From assembly GCF_014640675.1 (NCBI RefSeq), contig NZ_BMHK01000008.1, forward strand, positions 85,700 to 149,699: a stretch of DNA of 64,000 nt. Reading direction: 5' to 3'. Position 1 is the stretch's first letter. Each line of letters starts with the position of its first letter. The notes under the pieces are model-generated. The model did not search any database. It was not told the origin of the DNA and saw nothing but the letters and a program-made list of their open reading frames with translations. The position numbers were made by a program, and so were the translations under genes. Origin of the DNA: Novosphingobium endophyticum. GTDB taxonomy: Bacteria > Pseudomonadota > Alphaproteobacteria > Sphingomonadales > Sphingomonadaceae. Shown piece by piece: positions 35,801 to 44,367 of this stretch.

Positions 35801-37067
35801 TGACCGTCGCGGCACCCACCGCCGTGAAGTTCTGCAGCCCGATGTCGTTCATGACCAGCCGGTTCGCCGTGATCCGATAGCCGACATCGGGAGTCCCGAA
35901 CGCGCCGTCGAGCGTCAGGTTCGCCCGCACGCCCGCGCCGCTCAGGTTTTCGGCAAGCACCGAGGGCTTGAGCAGGACGAAGGCGAGCCTGAGGTCGTCG
36001 AAGCTGTTGTTCGACAGGTCGACAATACCGTTCGGCGTCAGGTTGAAGGCGTCGCTGGAGATCATTCCCGACACGTCCGCCCTGCGCTTGTCGAGCACGG
36101 CCGTCACGTCGAAGTTCGTGATCGGCCCCAGCAGGTTCGCTGTCGGGCCTGAAAACAGCCGCGCGATCCGCGTAGGCCCCTTGATCGCGAACGTGCCGTC
36201 ACGCGCGGAGAGACTGAGTCGCGCCAGCGCCCCTTCGCCCAGATCGGCAATCAACCTGCCGTTCCACGCAGCCCAGTCGCCTTTCCCGCTGACGCCGAGC
36301 TTCAACGGCTGTTCCAGTCCGCCCAGCGAGGCGATCACGCCGCCGGCGGGTGCGAAAAGGTCTACGTCGATCCCGAGCCGGTTCTCGGCCGGGACCGCAT
36401 CCAGCGCGATATCGAAACGATCGCCGCCCTCCCCCCCCTGAACCGCGATGGTCCCGCCCTTGGCCTGCACTTGAGCGCGTCCGTCGGCGATATGAACCTT
36501 GCCCGAGAAATTCATGACGCGCCGTTCGCCCGCCACGGGCGGTTCCATGACGAAGCGGTCGATGCGCAGCAGCCCCACGTCGATGTCGAGGTCGGGCAGC
36601 AGCGGTTCGTCGCTCGGCGGTGTTTCGCGGAACTGCGGCGGCCGACGCAGGATCACGCGCTGCGCCGTCGCGCTGTGGACGTTCACGTGATTGCTGAAGT
36701 AATCGAAGGGATTCCAGTCGACATGAACTTCGGGCGAAAACAGGAACTCGCCTTCGGGATCGCGCACGGACAGGTCGTGCAGCGTCATTTCCCCATAGAG
36801 CGACCCCTCGATCCGCCCTACGCGGATCTTCATCCCGTTCTCGAACTCGAGCGCGGCGATCCGGTCCGCGACGAAACGGTGGCCCGGCCCGGTGTCAATG
36901 CCGATGATCACCGCGACGACGAGTGCAACGAGGCCCAGCATGACCAGCGCCGCGGTCTTGAGCGCCCGCACCCTGGCGCGCTGCCAGAACGAGCGGCGTT
37001 CCACAGCCTCGTGTTCGCCCGTGGTTTCGGGCGGCATATCGGAAGGAGGTTGTTCTTCCGCGGCCAT
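32808..37067 (-). CDS. tamB: Translocation and assembly module inner-membrane protein TamB
   Basis: The 1419-aa protein has one N-terminal transmembrane helix (about residues 35-55, ALVMLGLVALVVAVIIG), a long repetitive beta-rich periplasmic domain, and the C-terminal DUF490/TamB domain (ISFSSTPSLPDDEILSRILFG, given by its core SLPDDEILSRILFGSS, then SLNSLQGSGGGLNPL and the terminal LRIRKNY). TamB bridges the membranes as a hydrophobic groove for lipid transfer and works with TamA in outer-membrane assembly. The start overlaps the tamA stop (ATGA). Confidence 0.95.
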   Translation of the reverse strand: MAAEEQPPSDMPPETTGEHEAVERRSFWQRARVRALKTAALVMLGLVALVVAVIIGIDTGPGHRFVADRIAALEFENGMKIRVGRIEGSLYGEMTLHDLSVRDPEGEFLFSPEVHVDWNPFDYFSNHVNVHSATAQRVILRRPPQFRETPPSDEPLLPDLDIDVGLLRIDRFVMEPPVAGERRVMNFSGKVHIADGRAQVQAKGGTIAVQGGEGGDRFDIALDAVPAENRLGIDVDLFAPAGGVIASLGGLEQPLKLGVSGKGDWAAWNGRLIADLGEGALARLSLSARDGTFAIKGPTRIARLFSGPTANLLGPITNFDVTAVLDKRRADVSGMISSDAFNLTPNGIVDLSNNSFDDLRLAFVLLKPSVLAENLSGAGVRANLTLDGAFGTPDVGYRITANRLVMNDIGLQNFTAVGAATVNADRIMIPVNARASRITGLDTVAGGTLANVRLAGDVAIDGPRLLSDNMRLTSDRIDAGLILVADLSKGLYTGAIDGRIDNYRLASVGIFNIRADMDLKSRERGFALEGTVRARSTRLLNDSLESYLGGNLAASAFVNYGSDGVVRFSRLQLTAPDLSVRGGHASWSPDGRIALVADGTSRRYGAIGVRVAGTLDNPDAHITADRPGLGIGLANLDARVTGVSGGYRLDVTGDTDYGPLKADVTLGRGETLSLQINTANLSGVMFDGRLTQTRAGPFVGQLTANGNGVGGVLMLGAEGQYQAIDFNLRAQNSVFEGPANLAIRSAIIDGRAVLYDRPTVVADVQLSGTTLGEFNLAAGRLLIDYRDGRGKAKGLIEGVSGVPFRVAFNGDLQPEVWRVALEGKVRGQTIATKTPARIVPTEAGYDLLPTAVSIGSGTVRLAGTYGPGIKLQSRLENVDIALINAFVPGYGLGGNASGSLDFAQPDPAAFPRADARLNLRNFTRTSSNTVSQPVNINFVGKLLADGGEARAVFRRQGTVVGRMAASLRPLPPGAGPWTERLMGAPLSGGIRYNGPAETLFSFAGQAGQTLNGPIGLAADFSCRVSDPCLSGLVQGKDLTYENQTYGTRLTRLNFAGRFAGNRLDLQSLTARAGDGSIKASGYISLAADAGYPMDVSVELDRARLARSNSISANATGSLRLSKTAGQTALLSGDLRLPETRYQLVREGAAEVPRLSGVRFKSTRGPARVTGDEPAEPFANVFSTLRLDLHLRAPERLYVSGMGLESEWSANFDVGGTSAAPTMTGNVDLIRGTLGFAGRSFDLSDGVVSFTGGRTINPTVAITARDTVEDIDVAVVVGGRADNPQISFSSTPSLPDDEILSRILFGSSIANLSAIQAVQLASSLNSLQGSGGGLNPLGTLRSATGIDRLRILGADETSGRGTALAAGQYITDDVYVELITDARGFTATQLEVSLTKWLSVMSQAGGSGANSINLRIRKNY

Positions 37068-39358
37068 CAGAACGCCTGCCCGATTGAAACGTAGATGTTG
37101 AACCGGGCCTCGCCCGGCCTGCGGGACAGCGGCGTCGCGACGTCAAGCCGCACCGGCCCGAAGTTCGTATAGAAGCGCCCGCCGATCCCGACGCCATAGC
37201 GCAGATCGGAGAACTGCGGCGTCGTCTCGCGATAGGCCTGGCCGGCGTCGATGAAGGCGACGACCCCGTAGTTGCCGAAACGATAGCGCACTTCGGCCGA
37301 GGCCTCGTTCAGGCTGCGCCCGCCGATCGGATCTCCGTCCGGTGCCAGCTCGCCCAGCTTCTGATAGGCAAAGCCGCGCACCGATCCGCCGCCGCCGGCA
37401 TAGAAGCGCCGGGAGGGCGCGATGTCGAACAGTCCCGCGCCCTGGATCGTACCGAGCCGAACCCGTCCCGCCACGACGAACTGGTCCGTCACGGGATAAT
37501 AGGCGGAGGCATCCAGTCTGGCGCGAACGTAAGGATCAAAGCCCTTGTTCACCGTCGCCTCGGGCTGGACAAGCGCGGTCAGTCGGTAACCTTCGGTCGG
37601 ATCGAGCAGGCTGTCGGTCTGGTCGAAGCCGGCCTGACCGCTGACGCCGGCAATATAATAGGTGCGGCGGCTGCGTGTGCCGGTTGCGGCGTTGAAGTCC
37701 GTCTCGCCCGTCGCCAGCAGTTCAACACCGTAGGCATAAGTCAACTTCTTCTGCCAGATCGGCGTGGAATCACGGGCGATGTTGGCGGCAAGACGGCCGG
37801 TATAGGCACTGTAGGCGTCATAGTCGTTGTGGAAGGCCTCGGCGACCACCTGGAACGTGCGGTCCCGCTTGCCGGCGTTGGAACGCCTGAAGGTCACGCC
37901 GGCGCCCTGCTGCCGGGTACCGGCCAGAACATGCGCGATCAATGCGCCTTCGGGCGGGAACATATTGCGATGAGTCCAGGTCGCCTCGGCGGTAATTCCC
38001 TCACCCGCCGCGTACCCTACCGAGCCGGCGATCGTGCGCGGCGGGCCGGCCTGCTGGTTCACATGGAGTTCGACATACTCGGTCCCGTCGCCGGCCGGTT
38101 CGCCGGTCTTGCGGGGCTCGACCGAAACGGTCGAGAACAGGCTTGTAGCCACGAGCGCCTTACGCAGGTCGTCGACCATCCGGCTGTCGTAAAGATCGCC
38201 GCGCTTGAACCGGCTCAGGACCCTGATGTGATCGGCATCGAAGGCGAGGTCGCCGTCCGTGGTGATCCCGTCGAAGCGGCCGCGCGGGCCGATGTCGACC
38301 GGCAGGGTATAGACGCCATCGCCTGTCTCCCGGTCGAGCAGTATGTCGCGGTTTCCCACTTGCGCGAAAGGATAGCCGTTCTCCGGCAGGGCCACCGCCA
38401 CTTTCGCTTCCGCGCCCAGCACACGGCTGGCGATGATAGGCTGACCGGCTTTGAGCGCGAAGTTGTCCGCGATCAGCGAGGGCGGCACGGTCGGTTCGGC
38501 ATCGATATTGATTTCGGAGAATACGTACCGCTTCCCCGGTTGAACGGAAAGGACCGCAATCAACTTCTGGTCTTTCCCGTCTTCACCGCGGTCGATACGT
38601 GTCCTCACGACCGGGGAATGCCAGCCTTCGGAAGCCAGGATGGCCTGCATCAGTTCGCGGTCCTCGGAAAGCCTCGCCGAGATCATGGCGACGTTGGCAG
38701 CCTTGCCGTCGCCTTTCCTGAGCGCGGACAGGGATTTGAACTCGTCGCGCAGATCGACGCCGGTCTCTTCGTTCGCCGCTTCCAGGCCTTCAATCCTGAC
38801 TTCGTAGGCGATCGTGACGTCCTGCTCATCGTCGGCGGGCTCGGCCAGCTCGACGGGCGTGACTTCGAACTGCTCGATCGGCGGCAGCGGTGCGACAAGT
38901 TCCGCGTCGCGCACCGGTGCGTCGCCGATTTCCTCTACCCTGTCTTCATCGGACAGGGCAGCGCTGCCCAGTGGAGCGGCCTGCCCCGCTTCCGGCTCGG
39001 CATCGGCCTGCTCCGCCGCGATCCGGCGCTCGAAAGCCTCGATCGATTCGAGCGGCCGGTCGAGTTCGGAATCGTCCGCGACATCGAGATCCGGTATCGA
39101 AGCGTTGAATTCCTCATTGCTGATGATCGGGTCGACTTGTGGTAGGTCGGCATCGGCCGGCGGTGCGGGAACGGGTACGTCCCCTGCTTCCAGATCGACC
39201 TCTTCGCCTGCAGCATCGGCGGTGTGGTTCGGCGTGGAATTCGAAGGCACCGAGTCCTGTGCGTGTGCCGGATTTGTCGCCAGAAACAGCGCAAGCGACA
39301 ATGCAATCACGCTTGAACTGTCGCGTTTACGCAGGGAACAAGGAGGCATGGTGTCCAT
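37067..39358 (-). CDS. tamA: Outer-membrane assembly protein TamA (BamA/Omp85 family)
   Basis: The protein of about 763 aa has a signal peptide (SVIALSLALFLATNPAHAQ), an acidic low-complexity stretch to about residue 140, POTRA-like repeats, then an Omp85 barrel with RRFYAGGGGSVRGFAYQKLG and the final strand ending in Phe (YVSIGQAF). The VRGF/Y motif is the barrel signature loop. The extended acidic Pro/Glu/Asp-rich segment before the POTRA domains is unusual for TamA. ATG 39358 was chosen; ATGs at 39370 and 39349 are alternatives. It forms an operon with tamB. Confidence 0.93.
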   Translation of the reverse strand: MDTMPPCSLRKRDSSSVIALSLALFLATNPAHAQDSVPSNSTPNHTADAAGEEVDLEAGDVPVPAPPADADLPQVDPIISNEEFNASIPDLDVADDSELDRPLESIEAFERRIAAEQADAEPEAGQAAPLGSAALSDEDRVEEIGDAPVRDAELVAPLPPIEQFEVTPVELAEPADDEQDVTIAYEVRIEGLEAANEETGVDLRDEFKSLSALRKGDGKAANVAMISARLSEDRELMQAILASEGWHSPVVRTRIDRGEDGKDQKLIAVLSVQPGKRYVFSEINIDAEPTVPPSLIADNFALKAGQPIIASRVLGAEAKVAVALPENGYPFAQVGNRDILLDRETGDGVYTLPVDIGPRGRFDGITTDGDLAFDADHIRVLSRFKRGDLYDSRMVDDLRKALVATSLFSTVSVEPRKTGEPAGDGTEYVELHVNQQAGPPRTIAGSVGYAAGEGITAEATWTHRNMFPPEGALIAHVLAGTRQQGAGVTFRRSNAGKRDRTFQVVAEAFHNDYDAYSAYTGRLAANIARDSTPIWQKKLTYAYGVELLATGETDFNAATGTRSRRTYYIAGVSGQAGFDQTDSLLDPTEGYRLTALVQPEATVNKGFDPYVRARLDASAYYPVTDQFVVAGRVRLGTIQGAGLFDIAPSRRFYAGGGGSVRGFAYQKLGELAPDGDPIGGRSLNEASAEVRYRFGNYGVVAFIDAGQAYRETTPQFSDLRYGVGIGGRFYTNFGPVRLDVATPLSRRPGEARFNIYVSIGQAF

Positions 39359-39474
39359 TAGCCTAGGCATGAGCAACGCGACGAATCATTCCCGCATTAG
39401 ACCGGTTCACCCGATCTTTCCTGAACTTTTGAAGCGCTTTGCAACAGCGAAAGTTCCATGTGAGACAGGTCATC

Positions 39475-40521
39475 ATGGAAGCTGATACCCCATCGCCTGC
39501 CCCCCGTCCCGGCGCGGATGCGCACTCGCCGATCTCGATGCCGATCGGCGCCTGGAAAGGCGTCATCAACCGCGTGTGGGTGATGAGCGGCTTTCATCAA
39601 CTCGGAATGCTCTCGGCAGGCCTCGCCTTCTACTCCTTCCTTGCGCTCACGCCGCTCATCGCCGCGACCGTCATGATCTATGGGCTGATAGGAAATGTCG
39701 ATACGGTACGCCAGCAGATGGCGAGCATCGTCGAGGTGGTCCCACCCGAAGCGGCTCATGTGCTGGAGCAACAGTTGCTCACTATCGTATCGACCAGTTC
39801 CGGCGTCACCGGCCTGGCGCTCGTAGTCGCACTGTTCTTCGCCGTTTTCGGAGCCATGCGTGCGGCATACGGAATGATCAGCGCACTCAACATCATCAAC
39901 GAGGAGCACGAGACGCGCGGCATGATCGCCGTATCGCTGCGTGCCGCGGGATTGACGCTGGCGGCCGTGCTGATCGCGCTGACCGGCGTGTTGGCGGGAG
40001 GCGTCTTCGCCTGGCTGCAGGTGCAGACGAAAGTCTATCTCGGCGCATCGACCCAGACCTTGTTCCGGATCCTGACGTGGAGCGTCGCAATCGCGCTGGG
40101 CAGCGCCGGATTCGCCCTTATCATGCGCTACGGGCCGGACCGGCGCCCCGCGAAATGGCGCTGGCTGATGCCCGGATCGGTCCTCGCCACGCTACTGTGG
40201 ATACTGGTGTCGTTCGGTTTTTCGCTCTACGTCGCCTATATCAGCGACTACAACGCGACCTACGGCTCGCTTTCGGCGATTGTGGTATTCCTGATGTGGC
40301 TGTTTCTGTCCGCCTATGGCGTGCTGCTCGGCGCACTCGTCAACGCGGAGATCGAGCGGCAGACTCACCGCGACACGACGGTTGGCCCCGAAAAACCGCC
40401 CGGCCAACGTGGGGCGGTACTCGCCGACGTCATCGATGACCGGCTCCGGACCCTGCGCGAACTGGAGGATCGAAAGCGCCGACGCGCGGAGGCCGCGCGC
40501 AGGCATGTCGATAGCAGTTAG
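39475..40521 (+). CDS. YihY/BrkB family inner-membrane protein
   Basis: The 348-aa protein has six hydrophobic segments in the YihY/virulence factor BrkB pattern: GMLSAGLAFYSFLALTPLIA, GVTGLALVVALFFAVFGAM, AGLTLAAVLIALTGVLAGG, ILTWSVAIALGSAGFALIM, RWLMPGSVLATLLWILVSF and YGSLSAIVVFLMWLFLSAY, with GALVNAEIERQ after the last. The cytoplasmic tail is basic (ELEDRKRRRAEAARRH). The family was once misnamed RNase BN; its function is not settled. The gene diverges from tamA. Confidence 0.9.
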   Translation: MEADTPSPAPRPGADAHSPISMPIGAWKGVINRVWVMSGFHQLGMLSAGLAFYSFLALTPLIAATVMIYGLIGNVDTVRQQMASIVEVVPPEAAHVLEQQLLTIVSTSSGVTGLALVVALFFAVFGAMRAAYGMISALNIINEEHETRGMIAVSLRAAGLTLAAVLIALTGVLAGGVFAWLQVQTKVYLGASTQTLFRILTWSVAIALGSAGFALIMRYGPDRRPAKWRWLMPGSVLATLLWILVSFGFSLYVAYISDYNATYGSLSAIVVFLMWLFLSAYGVLLGALVNAEIERQTHRDTTVGPEKPPGQRGAVLADVIDDRLRTLRELEDRKRRRAEAARRHVDSS

Positions 40522-40571
40522 GCCCGGCTTTCAAGTCACGCGCTTTAGCGTTGTCGGACCTGCGGCGGACG

Positions 40572-41108
40572 TCACGCCCACGGCAGGAAAGTCGCGGCCT
40601 GTCCCTGGTAGTGGCCTGCGCTGTCGACAAGATTCCAGACCACGGCCGGCCCGATCCTGAAGCGCCGCCCCTTCGCGCTGATGCGGATGCCGGCGTAGTC
40701 GTCGATATATCCCTGCGCGGTGACGCGTTCGAGCAAGGCCTGTCGCTCCTCGCGCAAGGGCGCCTCGGCCGAGAGGCGCGAAGGCATCGCGATGAAACTC
40801 TCCACGTCGCTATCAAATGCGGCCAGCGCGCAGGCGTTGCCGAAGAAGAACACCGGATCGGGCTCGGTCCCGTGCGCCAACACGGCGAAAGGCGCCTGCC
40901 ACAGCGTCGAGACCATATCGTTGCACGGTCCAATCAGCGGCCGGCCCACCAAGCGCTCGAAGCTCTCCGGGAGAAGCGCGATACGCGCGGCGCGTTCGGG
41001 CTCGCGATACGCCGCAGGAACCGGGTCGCCGGCGCGCGCGCCGCCACGGACACGATCTGCATTGCACGCTCTCGGCGGCTGCTCGGGTGTGGTCGCCTGC
41101 CTTGTCAT
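40572..41108 (-). CDS. MEKHLA domain protein
   Basis: The 178-aa protein contains the MEKHLA domain, a PAS-like module: FAVLAHGTEPDPVFFFGNACAL (core AHGTEPDPVFFFGNACA), AFDSDVESFIAMPSRLSAE, YIDDYAGIRISAKGRRFRI and the end VVWNLVDSAGHYQGQAATF. The function is unknown. Starts at 41132 or 41108 are possible, and the frame stays open further up without conserved sequence. It converges on the YihY gene, 50 bases apart, and diverges from the SDR gene. Confidence 0.82.
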   Translation of the reverse strand: MTRQATTPEQPPRACNADRVRGGARAGDPVPAAYREPERAARIALLPESFERLVGRPLIGPCNDMVSTLWQAPFAVLAHGTEPDPVFFFGNACALAAFDSDVESFIAMPSRLSAEAPLREERQALLERVTAQGYIDDYAGIRISAKGRRFRIGPAVVWNLVDSAGHYQGQAATFLPWA

Positions 41109-41364
41109 CACTTTCCCACCATCGGATGCCATGCCTTTGCTTACCGTGGCTAGCAAGGAGGCGGAAGCAAGGTGAGCAAGGCGATCCACCGCAGGGTGAG
41201 CAGCCGTTACACCACGCGCCTGATCGCGAACGAATTGAAACCTCATCGCAGAGGCGATCAGCCTGCGCGCCTGTTGATGCATGGGCGCCTGTACGCCTAG
41301 CTACTGCACATTATTTTCGGGGCCGCGCCCGACGTGCTGCGCCCATGAGAGGAAGGAATGAAAC

Positions 41365-42198
41365 ATGAGTGACGTACTCGGCTACAAGGGCAAGCGTGTA
41401 ATCGTCAGCGGATGCTTTTCCGGCATGGGCGAAGCGACCGCGAGATTGCTGGTCGACCTCGGTGCCGAAGTACACGGTTTCGACTTCAAGGAAAGCGCGG
41501 TGCCGATGGCGTCGTTCACCCAGATCGACCTTCGCGATCCTGCCACGATCGAAGCGGCGGTGGCCGGGGTCGGCGGCAAGGTCGATTGCCTGTTCAACTG
41601 CGCCGGGCTTCCCGGCGGCGGCGGCTTCCCGCCTCTCGACGTCATGAAGGTGAACTTTCTCGGCACGCGTCATCTGACCGAGCAGGTCGTGCCGCTCATG
41701 GACGGCAAGGGTGCGATCGTCTCGATCGCTTCCACGGGCGGTCTCGGCTGGAGCCGGCGCGTTCCGGTTCACATGCAGCTTCTCGCGACCCAGGGGTTCC
41801 AGGCCGGCCTCGAATGGTGCGAAGCGAACATGGACCAGGTCGCGGAAGGCTATGCCTTCTCCAAGGAAGCAGTGATCGTCTGGACCCAGTTCATGGGCGC
41901 GCGGCTCATCAAGAAGGGCATTCGCATCAACTGTTCGCTGCCCTCGCCGACCCAGACGCCGATGATGGCAACCTTCCATGCCACGTCAGGCAAGGACGTG
42001 GTCGATGCCGCCGCCGAACCGCTCGGCCGTTACACTACGCCCGAGGAACAGGCGGGACCGCTGGTACTCATCAACAGCGACCTCGCCGGCGTCGTCAACG
42101 GCATCGTCATGCCGGTAGACGGCGGCTTCATGGGCGGGCTTTCCACGGGTCAGGTGGACATTACCAAGATGATGAGCGGCGCCAAACAGAGCGCGTGA
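41365..42198 (+). CDS. Short-chain dehydrogenase/reductase (coniferyl-alcohol/hydroxysteroid dehydrogenase-like)
   Basis: The 277-aa NAD(P)-dependent oxidoreductase has the Rossmann motif VSGCFSGMGEATARLL (GxxxGxG form), DLRDP, NCAGLPGGG (NAG-like), catalytic Ser in VSIASTGGLG and the YxxxK pair in GYAFSKEAVIVW. A shortened N-terminal half and the long insert after the Ser strand resemble coniferyl-alcohol and 3-alpha-hydroxysteroid dehydrogenases. The substrate cannot be read from the sequence. AGGAAGGA precedes the ATG, and a hairpin terminator follows. Confidence 0.87.
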   Translation: MSDVLGYKGKRVIVSGCFSGMGEATARLLVDLGAEVHGFDFKESAVPMASFTQIDLRDPATIEAAVAGVGGKVDCLFNCAGLPGGGGFPPLDVMKVNFLGTRHLTEQVVPLMDGKGAIVSIASTGGLGWSRRVPVHMQLLATQGFQAGLEWCEANMDQVAEGYAFSKEAVIVWTQFMGARLIKKGIRINCSLPSPTQTPMMATFHATSGKDVVDAAAEPLGRYTTPEEQAGPLVLINSDLAGVVNGIVMPVDGGFMGGLSTGQVDITKMMSGAKQSA

Positions 42199-42232
42199 GC
42201 CGAATTTCGGGCATCGCCTGAAACGGTAAAAG

Positions 42233-42266
42233 CGGGGCCCGACGAGAGATCGTCCGGGCCCCGTTT
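42233..42266 (+). terminator. Hairpin terminator after the SDR gene
   Basis: CGGGGCCCGACGA (42233-42245) pairs with TCGTCCGGGCCCCG (42250-42263) apart from one bulged C, with a GAGA tetraloop, followed by TTT. It lies 34 bases after the SDR stop. Confidence 0.75.
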
Positions 42267-42299
42267 CCGTTAGAGCGGAAAAGCGGACTTGAATTTCAA

Positions 42300-42325
42300 T
42301 GTGATTTTGGCATACGGAAATCACA
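42300..42325. promoter_or_regulatory. Inverted repeat upstream of ribB
   Basis: TGTGATTT (42300-42307) and AAATCACA (42318-42325) form a perfect 8-bp inverted repeat with a 10-base spacer, ending 25 bases before the ribB ATG. The 18-bp centre spacing is typical of dimeric HTH operators. The adjacent gene itself carries an N-terminal HTH, so autoregulation is possible. No FMN riboswitch is seen here. Confidence 0.5.
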
Positions 42326-42350
42326 TCAAAATGTGAGTGCGAGTAATCCA

Positions 42351-43664
42351 ATGTCAGGCAACGTCATAGATCAAGTCCGCAGGCTCGTCACCGACGGCGG
42401 AATGAGCAAGGCCGGCCTCGCCCGCGCCGCCGGGTTGCACGCCAATACGCTGCGTGACTGCACCGAGCCCGACTGGAATCCGACCGCCGAAACTCTCGGC
42501 AAACTCGAACGGGCGCTTTTCTCGAACGACGATCGGCAGGTACTCGTGCCAATCGAGGAAATCATCGACGAAGCGCGTAACGGACGCATGTTTATCCTTG
42601 TCGATGACGAGGACCGGGAAAACGAGGGCGATCTCGTCATCCCCGCGCAGATGGCGACGCCGTCCGCGGTCAACTTCATGGCGACGCACGGGCGTGGGCT
42701 GATCTGCCTCACCCTTACCAGCCAGCGCGTCGAGGAACTCGGGCTCAACCTGATGAGCCAGAACAACGGCACGCGCCACGAGACGGCCTTCACCGTCTCC
42801 ATCGAGGCGCGCGACGGCGTGACCACCGGAATATCCGCAGCGGACCGCGCGCGTACCATCTCCGTCGCCATCGACGGCACCAAGACGAGGGACGATATCG
42901 TTACCCCCGGACACGTCTTTCCGCTGCGCGCACGCGATGGCGGCGTGCTGGTCCGCGCCGGTCATACCGAGGCGGCGGTCGACATCTCGCGCCTTGCCGG
43001 GCTCAATCCGTCCGGCGTGATCTGCGAGATCATGTGTGATGACGGGACCATGGCGCGGATGGACGATCTCATCACCTTCGCGCGCCTTCACGATCTCAAG
43101 ATCGGCACGATCCGCGACCTGATCGCCTATCGCCGCAAGCACGACCGCATGGTCGAGAAGAAGAACGAGATATCCTTCCACAGCCGCCACGGCGGCGACT
43201 GGATCGCGCGCTCCTACTACAACAGGGCAACCGGCGATGAGACCGTCGCGCTGGTCAAGGGCGGCATCGACCCCACGAAGCCGACCCTCGTGCGCATGCA
43301 CACGCTTTCCCTTTTCGCCGACATTTTCGGCGAGGACATGGGCGAGCGCGCCGACCTGCTGACCCGGTCGATGGAAATGATCGCGCAGGAAGGCGCGGGA
43401 GTCATCGTCGTCATCAACCGGCCGATGAACCGGCTCATGTCGCGGGTGATGGAAATAAAGCGTCAGGTCCGCGACGGCGGCAATCCGGATCTCGAGGAAT
43501 TGCGAGATTACGGCGTAGGCGCCCAGATTCTGGCCGAATTGGGCGTCCACGACATGATTCTGCTCACCAACACCCACCACTCACTCGTCGCGCTCGAAGG
43601 CTACGGCCTGAATATTGTTGGCGAACGCCCGATTTCCGCCATCATGGCCGAGGAGACACGCTGA
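42351..43664 (+). CDS. ribB: 3,4-dihydroxy-2-butanone 4-phosphate synthase with N-terminal HTH and degenerate RibA-like domain
   Basis: The 437-aa protein (ATG 42351; GTG 42333 possible) has three parts. Residues 1-60 form an HTH-like module ([20 protein letters not shown], then [14 protein letters not shown]). Residues about 68-270 are Rib[11 protein letters not shown] at 85-94, [28 protein letters not shown] and HTEAAVD, which make dihydroxybutanone phosphate for riboflavin. Residues about 275-437 resemble GTP cyclohydrolase II ([16 protein letters not shown]) but contain no cysteine at all, so the three zinc ligands are missing and this part cannot be an active RibA. ribH follows 1 base later. 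Confidence 0.93.
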   Translation: MSGNVIDQVRRLVTDGGMSKAGLARAAGLHANTLRDCTEPDWNPTAETLGKLERALFSNDDRQVLVPIEEIIDEARNGRMFILVDDEDRENEGDLVIPAQMATPSAVNFMATHGRGLICLTLTSQRVEELGLNLMSQNNGTRHETAFTVSIEARDGVTTGISAADRARTISVAIDGTKTRDDIVTPGHVFPLRARDGGVLVRAGHTEAAVDISRLAGLNPSGVICEIMCDDGTMARMDDLITFARLHDLKIGTIRDLIAYRRKHDRMVEKKNEISFHSRHGGDWIARSYYNRATGDETVALVKGGIDPTKPTLVRMHTLSLFADIFGEDMGERADLLTRSMEMIAQEGAGVIVVINRPMNRLMSRVMEIKRQVRDGGNPDLEELRDYGVGAQILAELGVHDMILLTNTHHSLVALEGYGLNIVGERPISAIMAEETR

Positions 43665-43665
43665 C

Positions 43666-44088
43666 ATGGCCCGCTTCCTGATTGTCGAAGCCCGATTCTA
43701 CGACCACCTCAACGACATGCTGGTCGCGGGGGCCCGGGCCGCGCTCAGCGCCGCCGGGCACAAGGCCGAGGTGATCACCCTGCCGGGCGCACTGGAGATT
43801 CCCGGCGCCATTTCGCTCGCCGATGCCTCAGGCGATTATGACGGCTACGTCGCGATTGGTGTCGTCATTCGCGGCGAAACGTATCACTTCGAGATCGTCG
43901 CGGGCGAAAGCGCGCGCGGCATCATGGCGCTCACCATGGACGGCATTGCCATCGGCAACGGCATTCTTACCGTGGAGGACGAGGCGCAGGCGCTCGTTCG
44001 CGCTGATCCGGCGCAGAAGGACAAGGGCGGCGAGGCCGCCAAGGCCGCGATCGCGCTGCTTGAACTGAAAGAACGATTTGGCGGCTGA
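43666..44088 (+). CDS. ribH: 6,7-dimethyl-8-ribityllumazine synthase
   Basis: The 140-aa enzyme condenses the RibB product with the ribitylamino-pyrimidine to form lumazine. Motifs are [18 protein letters not shown] (substrate loop after strand 1), [29 protein letters not shown] with the catalytic His, and [14 protein letters not shown]. The length is typical of the short alphaproteobacterial type. It starts 1 base after the ribB stop, so the two enzymes that meet at lumazine are cotranscribed. Confidence 0.95.
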   Translation: MARFLIVEARFYDHLNDMLVAGARAALSAAGHKAEVITLPGALEIPGAISLADASGDYDGYVAIGVVIRGETYHFEIVAGESARGIMALTMDGIAIGNGILTVEDEAQALVRADPAQKDKGGEAAKAAIALLELKERFGG

Positions 44089-44234
44089 TCCGATCGGCAG
44101 GCGCGGCGGACTGGCAGGGATCAAGATGCGCTGTGGTATTCGATCAGGCGGGCGCTGCGGGCGACTTGGCGTGCTGTCAGCGGCACCCGAGATGGCATCT
44201 GAAGTGATCTTCTGCCTGGCACGGCAGGCGAATG

Positions 44235-44252
44235 TTAAGTAAAAATACTTAA
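44235..44252. promoter_or_regulatory. TTAAGTA/TACTTAA inverted repeat
   Basis: TTAAGTA (44235-44241) and TACTTAA (44246-44252) form a perfect 7-bp repeat with a 4-base A loop. It is AT-rich in a GC-rich chromosome, so it is more likely a protein-binding site than an RNA terminator. Confidence 0.4.
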
Positions 44253-44338
44253 ACGTCGCCATGTCAACCCATACAAAATAACAACTATTGCCCAAGCTCA
44301 AAGAACGCATCCGAGATTTAATTTATCCTTACAATCTG

Positions 44339-44367
44339 TTCACGTTCAGGACACTGCAATATATATT
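44339..44367 (+). promoter_or_regulatory. Putative sigma-70 promoter of the 54-aa gene
   Basis: TTCACG (44339-44344) and TATATT (44362-44367) are separated by exactly 17 bases in the AT-rich segment. The next gene on this strand starts at 44543, so the leader would be about 170 bases. Seen by eye only. Confidence 0.35.

Noticed and set aside
33501..36152. An 883-codon frame on the + strand opposite tamB
   Set aside because: It is a shadow of the tamB gene, with no recognisable protein and composition typical of an antisense frame.
42199..42350. FMN riboswitch before ribB
   Set aside because: The conserved FMN aptamer blocks are absent, and the gap is taken up by the SDR terminator and a short inverted repeat.
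44126..44242. A 38-codon frame after ribH with a weak AGGG upstream
   Set aside because: No recognisable product, a Gly/Arg/Cys-rich start, and no sign of coding constraint; kept only as a remark.
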